Assembly: GCA_031763025.1 (NCBI GenBank) | Contig: JASSKH010000009.1 | Span: 5,214,512 to 5,278,511, forward strand | Reading direction: 5' to 3' | DNA from: Macrocystis pyrifera | Lineage: Eukaryota > Sar > Phaeophyceae > Laminariales > Laminariaceae | Length of the DNA stretch: 64,000 nt | In this document: one piece after another, positions 12,715-24,640 of the stretch | Position numbering within the stretch: the stretch's first letter is position 1 | Layout of the letters: each line of letters opens with the position of its first letter | Program-made: the position numbers and the translations under genes | The notes under the pieces: model-generated | What the model saw: only the letters and a program-made list of their open reading frames with translations | What the model was told of the DNA's origin: nothing | The model's database searches: none

Positions 12715-13155
12715 GTATATTGTTATTGCCCTCGATGAAATGCATTCGAGCGCTGTTCTCAGTTTGCTTGTCTCTTTTTTGTGAAGTCGCAGGTGAAGTT
12801 GTTGAGAATGACGGGAGAGGCCAGTCGGGACCAGCACGGACGGAACTCCAGAGTTCTGTGTTTGGCTCAGGCAGAGCGTCTACTTGTTGACTAACGGTAC
12901 CACTTGTCATAGTACTCGGCGGGGACATATTTCCAGCAGCAGCACACGAAGACGGAAGGAGCACCCGCACCAGTACCACAGCAATGGGATCGATATCATT
13001 GAGGTGTAATTAATTGGGGTTGCAGGGAATCAGTAGAACTCACAGCTGACGTATTTCAAAATTGAAATTTATAAAATACAAGACTGTTGGCCAATGAAAA
13101 ACGAAACCTGAACGGGGAGAGATCTCCAACAATCAGTCAGAAAGCTGACGACGCT
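12715..13155 (+). repeat. 0.4-kb direct duplication, right copy
   Basis: Partner of 10228-10625. Both copies are followed by the same class of short repeats (GCGAGTACCGAAACATACGA), so the duplication probably involved a larger unit of the 10.2-14.3 kb array. Confidence 0.8.
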
Positions 13156-14298
13156 CTCTTGGGTTAATATTTTTGCGAGTACCGAAACATACGACGAGAG
13201 GATCGCAAAATACAAATAAAGGCGAAAAGTAGAAAGTAATCAACTAACTGCTCTGTGCTGTTGTTGTAAAATACCTACGATAGTATTCAATCTTAAGCCA
13301 TTCTTTTTGCGAGTACCGAAACATACATACGACGAGGATCCCAAAATACAAATAAAGGCGAAAAGTAGAAAGTAATCACTAAACTACTGTTGTTGTAAAA
13401 GACCGACGATAGTCGTATGCATCGCAAACAAATAAAGGCGAAATGTAGAAAGTAATCCACTGCTGCCGGCGGCGTCCTACGGTATCCCCCCAAACCTGAA
13501 GAAAAGCCCATTTTTTACCTTTCGCTGCCGTAAAGACTTGCGATAGTATGCAATTTTTTGCTATTCGAGACCCAGTAGTAGTACTCGTACTGCGTATATA
13601 ATTTTGCTCTGGCACAAAAAGTAACCCACTCCTGTTGTACTGTAAATACCTCCAGTAGTATGCGAATGGATGTAAACGCGAAGTACACCAAAAAAGTATC
13701 ATTTCAGCTCGTGCCCCGATACACGATAGACGCTCGATCTCGACAGAGACTCAGCCCACGGACAACCCGCGCGGTGGCATGCAAGATCAACTAGTATAGA
13801 TGACGGGCTCATAGAAATGAGGTGGATGCATGCTCTAGGGGGCAAGAGCTTGCCGGCAGCGTCCAACGGTGTCCTCCCAAAACTGAAAAAAGCCCATTTT
13901 TTTGCCATTCGAGACGTTTGTTGTACTGATGTACTGATAGACACAATACATTTTTTTGCCATTTGTTATGATACTGCTTGGACACAGCACTCTGCAGTAC
14001 AGCAGTACTCATCCATAATTTTGCTCTCAATCTCGACAGAGACTCAGCCCACGGACAACCCGCGTGGTGGCGGACAAGATCAACTAGTATATATGACGGG
14101 CTCGAAGAAATGAGGTGGATGCATGCTCTAGGGGGCAAGAGCTTGCCGGCGGCGTCCAACGGTATCCTCCCAAAACTGAAAAACGCCCATTTTTTGCCAT
14201 TCGAGACGGATGCAGCAGTAGTAGTACTCATATCTAGTGTTTTTCATCTATTTCGTGCACACCAGCGGCCAATGCGCTGCACTGAGCGTGGGACCCAA

Positions 14299-14522
14299 GC
14301 GTCTGAGCCAACTCTTACTCTTGTATTCATCTCCACTCTTGCACAACAAGACAGCACTACAACAGTAGCAGGCACCTGGTCTGGTGTATAGACGTCTCCC
14401 CAACTCGGTATGGGCGTCTGAGCCAACTCTTGTATTCATCTCCACCCTTGCACAACAAGACGGCACTACAGCAGTAGCAGGCACCTGGTCTGGTGTATAG
14501 TCGTCTCCCCAACTCGGTATGG
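14299..14522 (+). repeat. Tandem duplication, two units of about 110 bp
   Basis: The unit starts GCGTCTGAGCCAACTCTT and ends CCCCAACTCGGTATGGG; units are about 14299-14411 and 14412-14522. They differ mainly by a short internal indel and a few substitutions, suggesting a fairly recent event. Confidence 0.8.
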
Positions 14523-14770
14523 GACATGGGATATGTTGGTATGTTATGTGGGAATATGGTATATGGTAATATGGGATATTAGTGGTATGGTATATGGGGA
14601 TATATATGGGAAAACGACCATATGTGGTATGGTATGTGTTGACGGTATGGTACGGGAAAAACACAGTATGTGGTATAGTACGTTTGTGGTATATGGTACC
14701 ATGGTACGATGTCGTGGTTGTATTATATGGCTAAATTTGCCTTGTGGTATGGTATGTTTCAGTATATAGG
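14523..14770 (+). repeat. GGTATATG-rich low-complexity tract
   Basis: Degenerate repeats of TATGGTATATGG, TGTGGTATGG and related words fill the interval directly after the tandem duplication. No gene seen. Confidence 0.65.
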
Positions 14771-14856
14771 GTCCGTAAGGATCGAAAACGTCGTACGAGT
14801 ATCAATTGTAACGAGCTTATATATCGGCCATTGGGAAGTGTTCGAAAATATAGGCT

Positions 14857-14859
14857 TGC

Positions 14860-14896
<37 letters not shown>

Positions 14897-14935
14897 TGCA
14901 ATTACCGCAGCTGAGACTCAGTTTTACAAACTGAG
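14857..14935 (+). repeat. (CAGA)8-9 followed by perfect hairpin, copy 2
   Basis: A longer CAGA run (14857-14891) precedes the same linker and the hairpin CTCAGTTTTACAAACTGAG at 14917-14935. Conservation of the hairpin and linker while the microsatellite varies suggests this is an end of a mobile or duplicated unit. Confidence 0.75.
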
Positions 14936-15008
14936 AATAAACAGGGTATAGGTATTCTAAAATTGTGTAGGGATGCGTGCGAATGATGTGAGCTAAATGA
15001 CTGCACAA

Positions 15009-16921
15009 TCACCCTTCGCCCATGTCTTTTAGACGTCATTACGCATCATATACAGTAAGAGGATTGATAAGAACACACTATTGATGAGTTTCGCATTGCG
15101 TTGGTCTGATGCTGGCAGAACCGCGCAAGTACAGCAGAAAGAAGTGTATGTGTTGAACCCTTGTGCCTAACTACAGCAACACGTCTGTTAGCGGCATTTC
15201 ACATATTACATCTTTGCATGCGAGTATCTCATTTTTGAGTTCGGGTTGATGTGCAGCAGCTGCTGTGTAGCACGACCCGCGCCACTTGTTACGTACCAAA
15301 AGGCAAGATACATGTGGACGGATAAATACTACACGAGTGAAGTAGCAGTAGAAGTAGTATGGTACCGAGAGCGAGACATCAGAGTATACATTGCACAGAT
15401 TTGCGTAAAATACTGACTGAACTGTAGAGTAGAGGAACACCCCCTCGTCCAGCGTCTGTTGCCCCGGTACTACTGATGATGATGATAGAGTTACGGGTAT
15501 GAGCTGAGACGAGAACAGCTTGCTTGGCACTGCTGTATATGTTCATCAAGTACGTACTGAGGTATATAGTGGTCGAGGAATACATGGGTTTGATGTGGGA
15601 CCGGATATTCTCGTCGACAGGAAACTGTCTATTTGCAGTAGCTTTTGATAAGTTGAACTACAGTGGTAAAGAGGAGTTTGCAAGCTGTGAACGGGTGAAA
15701 AGAGCAAATCGTCCAATGCAGACCTAATCGCTCGAATGCACGTCCCATCCCTTGTGTGTCCCGGGTCAATGCTGCGGAGGCGACGTTTGATTTCACCGGG
15801 GAGGCTAAGCTGGATGACCCGAGCTGCGGTGACGCCATGAGACCGGACGGAGAGGCAGTCGCGGGAGGCAACAGCAGTAGTGTTCGGGGCATCGGGGTGA
15901 TTCTTATTGAAAGGTGGTTGCCAGTGAATCTGGATGAATATTTTCGTTGTTTGTGTTATTGAATTGTTTTTCTGGTCGATTAGCATTTCGCGAGAGTCAC
16001 TGGAGTTTTCGAGTAGTTTCAACGTTGAATAAAATCCAAGTGAAGGAATGTATGCTATCTCGCATTCTCGTCGCGATCTGTTCATCTATGGCGGGGGGAG
16101 TAGGGGAAAAGGGGCGACTCTCGTCCGAAGGAACGGGGTTCCTTGCGATCTCTGGCATTTAATTTCTTGGCTAAGATTTTATTTTTGCTGAGCATGACTA
16201 CTGATCGTGATTTTTTTCCATGATTTGCACTAGTTTCCTACCAGGTATAAAATAAAGAGAGAGCTTTTTAACGAGGCTGACGTGAGACTATGAAGCGCCT
16301 GGGGGCGTGCGCGGTCCATATTCAATGTTTTCTGTCGTGGAAGGTTTGGGTAGTACTTTGGAAAATGAGAGTTTGATTTTTCAGGTTCATGAAAATTTGT
16401 GCTTTTTTGTTCAGAGTCAGTACTGACTGAGTGGTCTAGCAAGTAGTTCTATATAATTCTCTAGGGTGGGTCGGGGTGTCAAGTCTCGCCGAATTCGTAA
16501 GTTGTTATTTTCGAGCGTGCGCATGGAGGCAATACGAATGCTTATGATAGTGGGCCTAGAGGCGTTTGGCGAGGGGAGGGCCCCGGAGATCACTGTTATT
16601 AAGTCGACGAGATTCCGCTGAATATCTTTGGACCAATTCTTCCGCGGAAAAAAAAAAGCCGTTTTACCTGATTGATTCGAAAAGAATGCAGTTATACCTG
16701 GCATTGGATTTCGAGAGTTTTATGTTGGTGCAACAGAGAGGCTGTTGATTTGAGGATTTAAGTGTTGATTCAAGAATTTGATTTTTGAGTTACAGACGGA
16801 TTTTTGAGTTTCTGAGTTTGAGTTGAGTTGATTATGATATTGAGATATACCAGCCCTGCGATGTCGTACATTTTCATGAACAGAGCTGGGGGGATATTGA
16901 AGTATGGTCGTGTATAATGAG
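15009..16921. other. Unassigned stretch with one weak coding candidate
   Basis: No repeat family or recognised gene. A GC-richer island at about 15740-15915 has a plus-strand frame (NAAEATFDFTGEAKL, then DDPSCGDAMRPDGEAV) that could be an exon, but its borders are not convincing and no domain is recognisable. Confidence 0.25.
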
Positions 16922-16929
16922 TAGGGGGC

Positions 16930-17206
16930 ATGTTGATTGTACTCAGACACAAGACATGTATGTAAGATCCATCGTAGACTGAGGAGTTCCATGTTGGAAA
17001 GGGATTCTGGCAGTAGGGTGTTCGGATATCGGGGTAATGTGTGCCCACCATTGCCACTCGTCAGCTGTAGCTCTATACTGCAAATACGGCGAGTCAACTC
17101 GATAGCGAGGATGTTATATACGAGGAGTTTCGTTTCATGTCTGGAGTCAGCCACGGGTTCCCGTGCCAGCTGCGTCTTTATATTTAGAGATCAATCGACA
17201 CCCCCC
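16930..17206 (-). repeat. Dispersed 0.27-kb repeat, copy 2
   Basis: Partner of 8955-9232, same orientation. Homology stops shortly after GAGATCAATC. Its open minus-strand frame extends beyond the repeat into sequence that is not shared, which argues that the frame is fortuitous. Confidence 0.7.
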
Positions 17207-20200
17207 AACGGAAAAGCAGTGGATGCAGCAGGCGGGTATAGCATAGCGGATATGATAGCTAGGGATACTCTAGAGTTTTGGATGAAGGGCAAAGCCTCGC
17301 AACGAACTGATGAAGCGTTCTATTATTACGATAGAGTTTACAATCCCATTTGGGAAACACTTTCTGAGCCACCACAGCGTCCTTACCGGAGCCCAGTGGC
17401 AGAATGAAACGTGTAATGTGTGCTTTACGTTGTCGGACACGCACGAGGTATGTGTGACATCGGTCGTATTCCTATATGTGTCTCCGTTGAATTCCGCATT
17501 ATACCTCGGGGGGACATGGGAGCCTCAGCAAAATTAGGGCGAACGCACCTATCATGAAACGGCTCTGATTTGAAATCAAACGTGTGTACCGTGGAGAAAC
17601 TACGGTACAACTATAATAGTCCGAGGAAAAAAAAAGACAAATATCATTAGGCTGTGCGATAAATTGTCCCACGTTACACTAGCCTGTTTTCAGGTTGTTA
17701 ACGTACTAACCGTTCTCATTCCCAAGGCCCCGGTGATGGCCGTCTTCAACCGCGCCCACAGTCTCTCCTAGGACGGTGTCTCGCAGTGCGGTTTGGCCCT
17801 GTTCATGCGACAGTTAGGACGTCAGAGGATACAATTGTTTAATACGGTATGTATCAGGTGTCGTACCTCGTCACCAAAGCACATACGGAACTGTTGGCAT
17901 ATGAAGCTGGTGTGTGTGGCCCAAACTAGCCCTCGTGAAAACTCAAGACGCGACAATCAACGCGAAGAATGTGACCATTACAGCAGCAACAGCCACAACG
18001 TGAGTGGCGGATGAATGTGTTGAAAGTATGTTGATGTCCAAGTTACGATGCAATAAGTCGTGCGGCACGGCCGCAAACACGATCTACTTGTACTCCGGGG
18101 GGCATACTGCTCGTAGATGATTGAGAACCCAAAACGCTATCAATGATTGGGTCGCGCCCTCGACATCCGCAATCGACGAGGGACGTCATACTGGTTTGAG
18201 ATGGTAAGAGTGAGGAGACGAAGGCGAACTGAAAACGATTGTCAGGATATAACGGTTCCTGGTATATATATACACTCAAGACCGCTGTTAGGCGGAGTCT
18301 CTAACGCCTCCGAAAACAAGGGGTGGGCGCCATACGACAGCGGCCTGCCTCCACATCATGCCCAAGGTGTGTGCTCCGGGGAGTGGGGGCGCTCATCTCA
18401 ATTTACTACCAACACGGATACAAATGAAGGTTTATAGAACGAGCGTATCCAGGTCGATATCTCGAGACGGATTTTGGCTTTGTCCCGGAGTAAGATTGTT
18501 TCCAAACCGAAGAATCATTACACACCTAACGAGGCCAGACAATTAATCCTAGCAACACATCTAAGGAATGTACTCCTTGCCAAGCTATTATTTTACCGTA
18601 CATACTTAGAGACTTGTGTATCTCTGTGGACACTCACCTTGCTGCTGGCATATTTTTCATGCCGGGGTCACAAGCACAACACGACCGTGCAATAGAAAAT
18701 CGATATGTCTTAGGCTACTAAGGACACACGTCGAAATATGCCTGCTGTACCTCTAGCACGACCTAGCGAAGGGCTTACTGTCGTCGATCCTCCCAATAGC
18801 ATACGCGTAGTGAATCAAGCCAATTCAATCTCCATGCGCTCGCGACGTCTGCGTCACATACCGCCACTACTGCTGTTGTGCGCGCACTTGGAGCTGGTTT
18901 GGACACACATTTTCAGAGACCCAGGGATTGAAATTTTCTCCAACCAACAGACGAATCTCAAGCACTGCTGTCTTCTCCATAAAACGAGCAACAGACGACC
19001 GCGACTGAGCTCCCACAAGAAACAGACGACTCCCCAAAACTGCTCTGTCGCCCAAGCGAACTATTGTACCAGAACACTGCGACTGAGCGCCCACCCACGC
19101 AAAACTTCCCAAACGCTTGATATACCTAGTATCATCGAAGAAAGCGCCGGATATACTGCGACCACCGACCCAAGATAAAAAAATATACCAAAATATTTCA
19201 TAACCGACAACCAACTCCCTAAAACTACCGTCTCTCCAAAAAGGTGAGCCGCCAACATTTGTGAGAACACACTTGAGCCAAATTGCGACTAAGCGCCCAC
19301 CAACCCACAAATCCCGAACAATGCCTTCTAGCAGAACGAATCAAAACAAAACTGGGGCATTACACTTCTTCCGTCCCAGTCCAAGAATTGTTGTCACATT
19401 GTCGGCAGAAACTGGAAAATAATGTACTTAGTTGATAAGTCTTCTAGAGTATCTCGGCAAATCTACGACTTGCGAGCACCCTATGTATTTTGCCAGGGTC
19501 GACGCTTGCTTCTGATTTTAAACTCTTATATAGCAAACGCGACGGCGCTGCGTACGACCTCGGCATCCAATATCCTTTTCTGGGCTGGTCCAGCTGGTAG
19601 GATGGTGTCAGTTGTACCTGGTCTCATTATTACTCTCCCGCTATGTAGCCGCAATGTAGCTCGCGGTCTGTCCTATAAAGTATTGGGACGACTCCGACAA
19701 ACTGCCCGCTCGAATGGCAACCCCGGTCAGGTTACCAACCCTCCATTGGTTCCAAAGTTATGGACCAAACAAGCGTGAAAAAGGTCCGGGTACCCACGTA
19801 GTCATAATTTAGCGCGGTTGCCCGGGTACGCGCCCCGAAACAACCGCAAAAAAAAATCTTCGCGAGTATCCGTGTATGATTTCTCCTAGATTTGGCAAGT
19901 ACTCGTTGGCCGCGAGTACTCGCAGCGGTACACCTACACTTATTCATGTACCCAGCAGCAACGGCCGAGGCGATTCAATACGGTTCGTAATTTTGGTGGC
20001 TGCTGGGCGTTTGAGGTTGCGCTCTGCGACACCAAAAATGAGCACGAATGCTCGTGGTACCACTCAGATATACTGGCACTTCTCTACCTGGTACGTATTG
20101 TACCTGTCGAACATTATATTACAGCACATCCAGTAGTACCAACATCATAGATAAGGCTCATTCTTATCGAAGAGTTTTTCTTCCCAGAATATCCTAAGTT

Positions 20201-20460
20201 TGGAATCTATTGGAAGTACGTTATTAATAGTACCAGATACAAAGAAAGGCGTCTGTCACAACTCGTGAAATTCTTCAGAAGCGAAAAAAAAATACATTAA
20301 TTATGTTAGTATTGTCTGTCATTCACGTTTGTGCAAAGATTAAAGATATTCTTCTCTCTTCGCATTTACCAGGTATTATCTTCGCCCATTCTTTTCTCTC
20401 TCCCCTCCTATGATAGTGTGAGTGGATGACCAGCCAGTTTCGTTTTTTTGTATTCCTTGG
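17207..20460. other. Unassigned 3.2-kb stretch
   Basis: No recognised gene, RNA or high-copy repeat. A weak degenerate motif, GCGACTGAGCGCCCAC, recurs near 19000, 19080 and 19285. Open frames are short and without domain signatures. Confidence 0.3.
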
Positions 20461-20570
20461 CGCATCATCTCCGGAGACAGGGGATGGTTGACGAGGCAAG
20501 AAGGGGAGGACAGACGGGATAGGAAGGTACCAGATCGATTATCAGTAGTAGGGAGAACCTGTCTACGCTA

Positions 20571-20680
20571 ATCGTGACCACAGAACTTGTATCTATTCTA
20601 TTAATAGGATTGAAGAATCGGCATGGACACTGGTTGTGCTGGGTGCAGACGGGAGGAAAGAACGGTTTAATGTGAAGAAA
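20571..20680 (-). repeat. R1 foldback arm
   Basis: Reverse-orientation arm of the R1 family (GTGACCACAGAACTTGTATC, then GAAGAATCGGC and GGTTGTGCTGG, ending GGTTTAATGTGAAGAA). Its opposite-orientation partner begins at 21049, so the pair may be the two ends of one element with about 370 bp between. Confidence 0.75.
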
Positions 20681-21048
20681 ACAACAACCAAAACCCGCTG
20701 TGGCTACCTCGAGATAGTTTTTTCTTTTGTGACTCGGATTGCCGGATACTTCCATAGGTTCGCAGTCGTACTCCATTCATGTGTGGTGTTTTCTTTTTTT
20801 TTTTTTTTTTTTGCTGTCTGCCACACCTCCTGTCGGGCGGCTGATCTAAGGATTCCCTGGGCTGGGTAATATATTGATATTTTACCCTTATACTTGTAGC
20901 TCAGAGTAGGTAACACCCTTCACAGCAGGGCACGACATATTCTAGTTTGATGTACCATTCTGGGTTATTTTGACCAGTTTTCCTCTGCTTCGGTCGGTTT
21001 TTCTGTATTGAATTTGTATGTCGTGCCTGTCGTATCGGGTGTGTGTGT

Positions 21049-21300
21049 TAAACAATTCTTTCTACCCGTCGACATCCAGCACAATCAGTGTCCGTGCCGA
21101 CTCTTCAATCCTATTACGTGGGTCCATAGTTAATATAGGACTTATAGTATACAAAAAAACTATATGTGTTTACGTATGTTTACTTATCAATATCATTTTT
21201 TTTGTCATATTTCCTATGGTTCCCCGTAATAGAAGAGATATAAGTTATGTGGTCACAAAGCTACTCCACAGCAGAGACGATGACATGGCCTTGCACTGCT
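21049..21300 (+). repeat. R1 foldback arm interrupted by a MITE
   Basis: Forward R1 arm (TCTACCCGTCGACATCCAGC, then GTGCCGACTCTTCAATCC) broken at a TA by the MITE at 21114-21229 and resuming with GAAGAGATATAAGTTATGTG. Removing the MITE and one TA restores the R1 consensus. Confidence 0.85.
21114..21229. mobile_element. MITE copy 2, inserted in R1, TA target duplication
   Basis: 116 bp with ends TTACGTGGGTCCATAGTTAA and CCTATGGTTCCCCGTAA, flanked on both sides by TA (21112-21113, 21230-21231). The uninterrupted R1 sequence elsewhere has a single TA at this point. This fixes the element borders and the 2-bp TA duplication, as in Tc1/mariner-type elements. Confidence 0.88.
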
Positions 21301-21356
21301 GTTTGTTGTCTACTCTCTACTGCTGTAGAACATTCTAGTGTATCTGCGTCGAAGGT

Positions 21357-21470
21357 TTGTGACTGGTCACGGAGTTTGAATCGCTCTAGGATTGAAGAAT
21401 TAACACGGGCACTACTATTAATAGTTGCGCTGGATGTCGACGGGTAGAGATAACTGCTGTTTAGTGAAAA
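21357..21470 (-). repeat. R1 foldback arm abutting a LINE fragment
   Basis: Reverse R1 arm (GGATTGAAGAAT then GGATGTCGACGGGTAGAG) with a small internal insertion (ACTATTAATAGT). It runs directly into the LINE fragment starting at about 21490. Confidence 0.7.
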
Positions 21471-21489
21471 TTACACACACATGCCTATC

Positions 21490-22010
21490 TACATATATGA
21501 GCGGCATTTTCCACGAAAACGCTGACCTCTCGCTCGACATCGATCGACGAATCCGTCTCATGGGGGCATGCTCCAAATGGTTCGGCCAAGAGTTGTGTGA
21601 TGGGAGGATCGCCCTACTTATTAGTCTGAGAGTGCGTATGCTGAAGGCTGGGGCGATCGAGACCGTGTGTGACAGTGTCCCTCAGAGCGCAACACTCTCT
21701 CAAGCTTCGAACGGCTCACCACCATGACATATATATGTTCTTTGACAAGATCGTGGCTGTGAGCGCCGAGTTCATACAGATCACACCACCCGCTCGTACG
21801 AAAATATCTCAACGCGAGACACACGATGCGAGAGCATCGAAACGACTACCCGTACACAACGCCGGCTCTTTGTTGAGGGGGCCGTGACACGGGACGCAGC
21901 GATTGCCTCGTCGGGATGTTCGGGACGATGTCGAGGTGGACAAAGTAAGCAAGGAGATATCAAAACAGGGTAGCAAGGCACCGGCCCGACTGAAGAGTAG
22001 TGGTATGCCG
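21490..22010 (+). mobile_element. LINE fragment E (C-terminal reverse-transcriptase region and tail)
   Basis: Encodes a degenerate match to the post-palm region of the family (IFHENADLSLDIDRRIRL, LISLRVRMLKAGAIET), compared with IIHENADLSVEIERRIRL in the better copy at 61.8 kb. It is 5'-truncated and interrupted by several frameshifts and stops. The family tail motif (GGGTAGCAAGGCACCGG) is reached near 21970. Confidence 0.8.
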
Positions 22011-22169
22011 AGTAGACTCGTTTCGCCAACTATTAATAACTGCTGTTCCAGTAGCTGGTTCGAACGCCAATCAATATCTGACGTTTTTTTCTTCCTTTCG
22101 CGCGTTGATTTTCCTTGATTTTCCCGTTGATTATTTCATATAATTTGTTATTTCTTGTCCTCACGACAG

Positions 22170-22545
22170 CAAGAGTCTTGTGGCGTGGTTGGATGACTCG
22201 CCTGTTTCGCTTGTTTCGTATCGTCTAAGGCGGGATGGGGCGTGGTTGAAGAAAGCAGAGCGAAGATGGCCGACCGGTTATCGTACCGAACCGACAACTG
22301 CTGTAGTAGTAGGTGGGACCTGTCTATGTTTCTCGTACGACAATCTGCTGCGGCTGCAGGGTGATTTCTTTTCGTTGTGCTTCGGTTTTCCGGACTGTTT
22401 CCCTTGGTTCTAAGTCCTACTCTTTTCACATGTCATCATGGTTTTGTTGTTCTCTAGCTCGTTATGTAGTGTCTGCCACACCCCCTGCGGGGAGGCAGGG
22501 CCGTTTATTCTTTTCTTTTTACCTTTTCTCCCTCGATTTAAATTG
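22170..22545 (+). repeat. LINE tail repeat unit
   Basis: Carries the tail words GGATGACTCGCCTG, TTGCTTGTTTCGTAT(C/T)GTC, an 'ACAACTGCTG' block and GTCTGCCACACCCCCTGC. These recur in the same order downstream of LINE fragments throughout 20-62 kb. Interpreted as 3'-UTR-derived sequence of the LINE family; it has no own coding potential. Confidence 0.6.
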
Positions 22546-22591
22546 TATTTATTAGGTAGCATTTTTCTTTAGTTGATCTAAATGCGAACTA

Positions 22592-22696
22592 TTACGGGGG
22601 TACATAGTTAAAGGGACCAAATTTTGTTAGTAAGAATAGGTAAATGTATAGGTTTTATGTACACCATATAGTCCTGTTAACTATGGACCCCCGCAA
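22592..22696. mobile_element. MITE copy 3
   Basis: 105 bp, ends TTACGGGGGTACATAGTTAA and TAACTATGGACCCCCGCAA, with TA on both sides (22590-22591 and 22697-22698). Confidence 0.85.
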
Positions 22697-22699
22697 TAA

Positions 22700-23138
22700 C
22701 TGTTACAGGAAATTTTTCCTGAGCTCACACAACTGGGTTTTCAGGGTGAATATACGCGTTTTATTCAGCGGGACAGCCAACAAACAACGGTAGATTCCTC
22801 AGAATACTCCCCGGAGTTTTTTAAGAGCTTTAGGGAGAAATTTCCCGTTTCTCGAGAGACCTACTCGTACTGTAGTCTGAGTTTTGGAGCAGCCAATCAG
22901 CTTCCTCCGGAGGATGAAAAAAATAAGGCTGTTTGACAATACTGGGGCCAGGAATAACGAATCATTAAAGTTTTTCGTGAAAATTCATGTTGTCCTCAGA
23001 ACTGGAAATGTGGATGAACAAGCAGTCCAACTACGAGAAAACGAGAAAATCTTCCCGAAAGCTCAAAAAAAAGCTCCGGCGAGCATTATGAGAAGTCTAC
23101 CGGTGTTTTTGGCTGTCCCGCCGAGGACGACCCAAGGC
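22700..23138. other. A/T-rich flank of an inverted-repeat element, no gene
   Basis: No gene seen. Short words such as GGAAATTTTTCCTGAGCTC and CCTCAGAACTG have weak inverted counterparts at 23810-23850, so the inverted-repeat element described next may once have had longer arms. Confidence 0.3.
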
Positions 23139-23803
23139 TGACTCGTATGGGACCAGAAACCAGAAAACAAAACAGGTTTTCCCCTTTACTGTGTTGAAAC
23201 CCACACAGCCGATGAGTAAATATTATATTTGGTATGCCACAGCAGGGGTAGCAGCGCTTTCAACACATAACACCTACCACCGCTGATGACCCCTCGCCTC
23301 ACAGGGCACGAAATGATGCTAAACCTTCAAGGCCATACTCTTCACTGCTCTGAGAGTGCTCGCTACCAAGCTTGAGGGTCGTTGGTGCTGTGTGGCCGGA
23401 GTTCTCGCTCAACACGTGAGAGCCTGGCCCATTTCTGGACTGTTTCGTTTTAGACGAAACTGGGTCCCATTTCCGTCTGGGACCAAATCGGCCAGAAATG
23501 GGTCAGCCTCCGATGTCTTGAGCGAGAAAACCTGCCACACAGCTTCCAACTTGGTAGGGAGCACTCTCAGAGCAGTGGGGCATACGGCCCCGAAGAAGGT
23601 TTGACGTCATTTCGTGCCCCGTGAGACGAGAAATCGGCGGCGGCGGCGGTGGGTGCTGTCTGTGTGTTGAAAGCACAGGTTTTCATGTTTGGGCAGTGAA
23701 TCGGAAATGGCTCATGTTCACCAACGGCGCTACCCTGGGATTTTCTACACGATGAAGGGAAAATCCGGTTTTTACTTTTCTGGTTTCTGGTCCCATAAGA
23801 GTC
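23139..23803. mobile_element. 0.66-kb long-inverted-repeat element, complete-looking copy
   Basis: Outer ends are inverted (TGACTCGTATGGGACCAGAA on the left; TTCTGGTCCCATAAGAGTCA on the right). The symmetry continues inward through a GTGTTGAAA segment, GCCTCACAGGGCACGAAATG / CATTTCGTGCCCCGTGAGAC and CTGCTCTGAGAGTGCTCGCT / GAGCACTCTCAGAGCAGTGG, to a centre near 23460. Most of the element could fold into one hairpin. No transposase frame and no clear target duplication were found, so it is a non-autonomous foldback or MITE-like element. A truncated relative lies at 44166-44735. Confidence 0.8.
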
Positions 23804-24084
23804 ATCCTAAACACGCAGTTCTGAGAGCTCAGAAAAAATTTCCCATTGTAGTTGGTCATATTTTCTTCCATATATTTGGAAAACAAAATCAGGAAAATCT
23901 GTATGATTAAAAATTTGCGCGAAAAAAAACATGAAAGATATTGGGAAAAAGGCTCTCCGATAAGAATGACCCGCACGGCATATTTTTGTCCCAGCTGTTT
24001 GTCTTATTCATTCTATGTGCATGAGTACCAAGTACGATGATGACAGCAGTACTGTGTCTCGTCTTTTTTTTCACCCCGGGGCGA

Positions 24085-24640
24085 TACGAAAAAACAAGAA
24101 AAAAAGGCTCACACCTCTCACACGCACCCAGCTACAGCAAGGCAGCAGCAGGTGTTGATCATGCTGCAACCCAGCAGCAGCACCCATGACCAACAAAAGC
24201 ACTGACGATTGATGAAACTCTTGGGGAAGCTTGCGTCGTCCTGATGAAGCGGCGCCCACGGGGGGAGGCACGCCGCCCCCTCTTCGCGCCTGTCGCTCAG
24301 GTGGTACAGCGCGGAGCAGTCCCTCACGTTTATCCTCCGGCTTTTGAACTGGTGCGTTTAGTGGGGCCGATGGTGCGGCACTCGTACTCGACAGCGACAA
24401 AGCTCAGGGTGATCGACTACACCCGCCTTCGCTGCAGCGACGGCGGCCATAGGAGAAACCGTGGGACGGCGACCGGACTGGGACAGGAGCTGTGTCCGCG
24501 TCTAACTTTGTCTGTTTCGCTTTTGCTGCGCAAAACAGGACCAACCCACATCCCAGGCATGAAGTTTCCAGTGAAAAGCACGCCTTTGGCAGCTTCGGAA
24601 ACAGCTCCATCTCCTACACCACTCTAACAGACTTGCCATC
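24085..24640 (-). CDS. GC-rich unique block with possible terminal exon, unknown
   Basis: This block stands out from the A/T-rich repeats by composition. On the minus strand, an AG at the end of GGCGGGTGTAG near 24418 could open a short exon reading ITLSFVAVEYECRTIGPTKR, then TSSKAGG and a stop at about 24333-24335. Upstream in another frame is GVLFTGNFMPGMWVGPVL near 24520-24600. I do not recognise the family. Splice support is modest and no cognate exons were found, so this is only a candidate for a host gene fragment. Confidence 0.25.

Larger units (their letters stand above)
10740..14260 (+). repeat. Array of two interspersed short direct repeats
   Basis: Motif a (TGGATGCATGCTCTAGGGGG then GTCCTACGGTATCCTCCCAA) occurs near 10750, 11270, 11550, 11950, 13470, 13825 and 14115. 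Motif b (TTTGCGAGTACCGAAACATA then AAGTAGAAAGTAATCAACTA) occurs near 10885, 11003, 11480, 13170 and 13310. Copies are degenerate and partly truncated, and the order is irregular. This resembles repeated tandem and segmental duplication of a composite unit rather than a clean satellite. No coding function is visible. Confidence 0.7.

Noticed and set aside
10740-14260. CRISPR-like array of spaced repeats
   Set aside because: Repeat length and spacing are irregular, copies are degenerate, and the setting is a eukaryotic genome with no cas genes.
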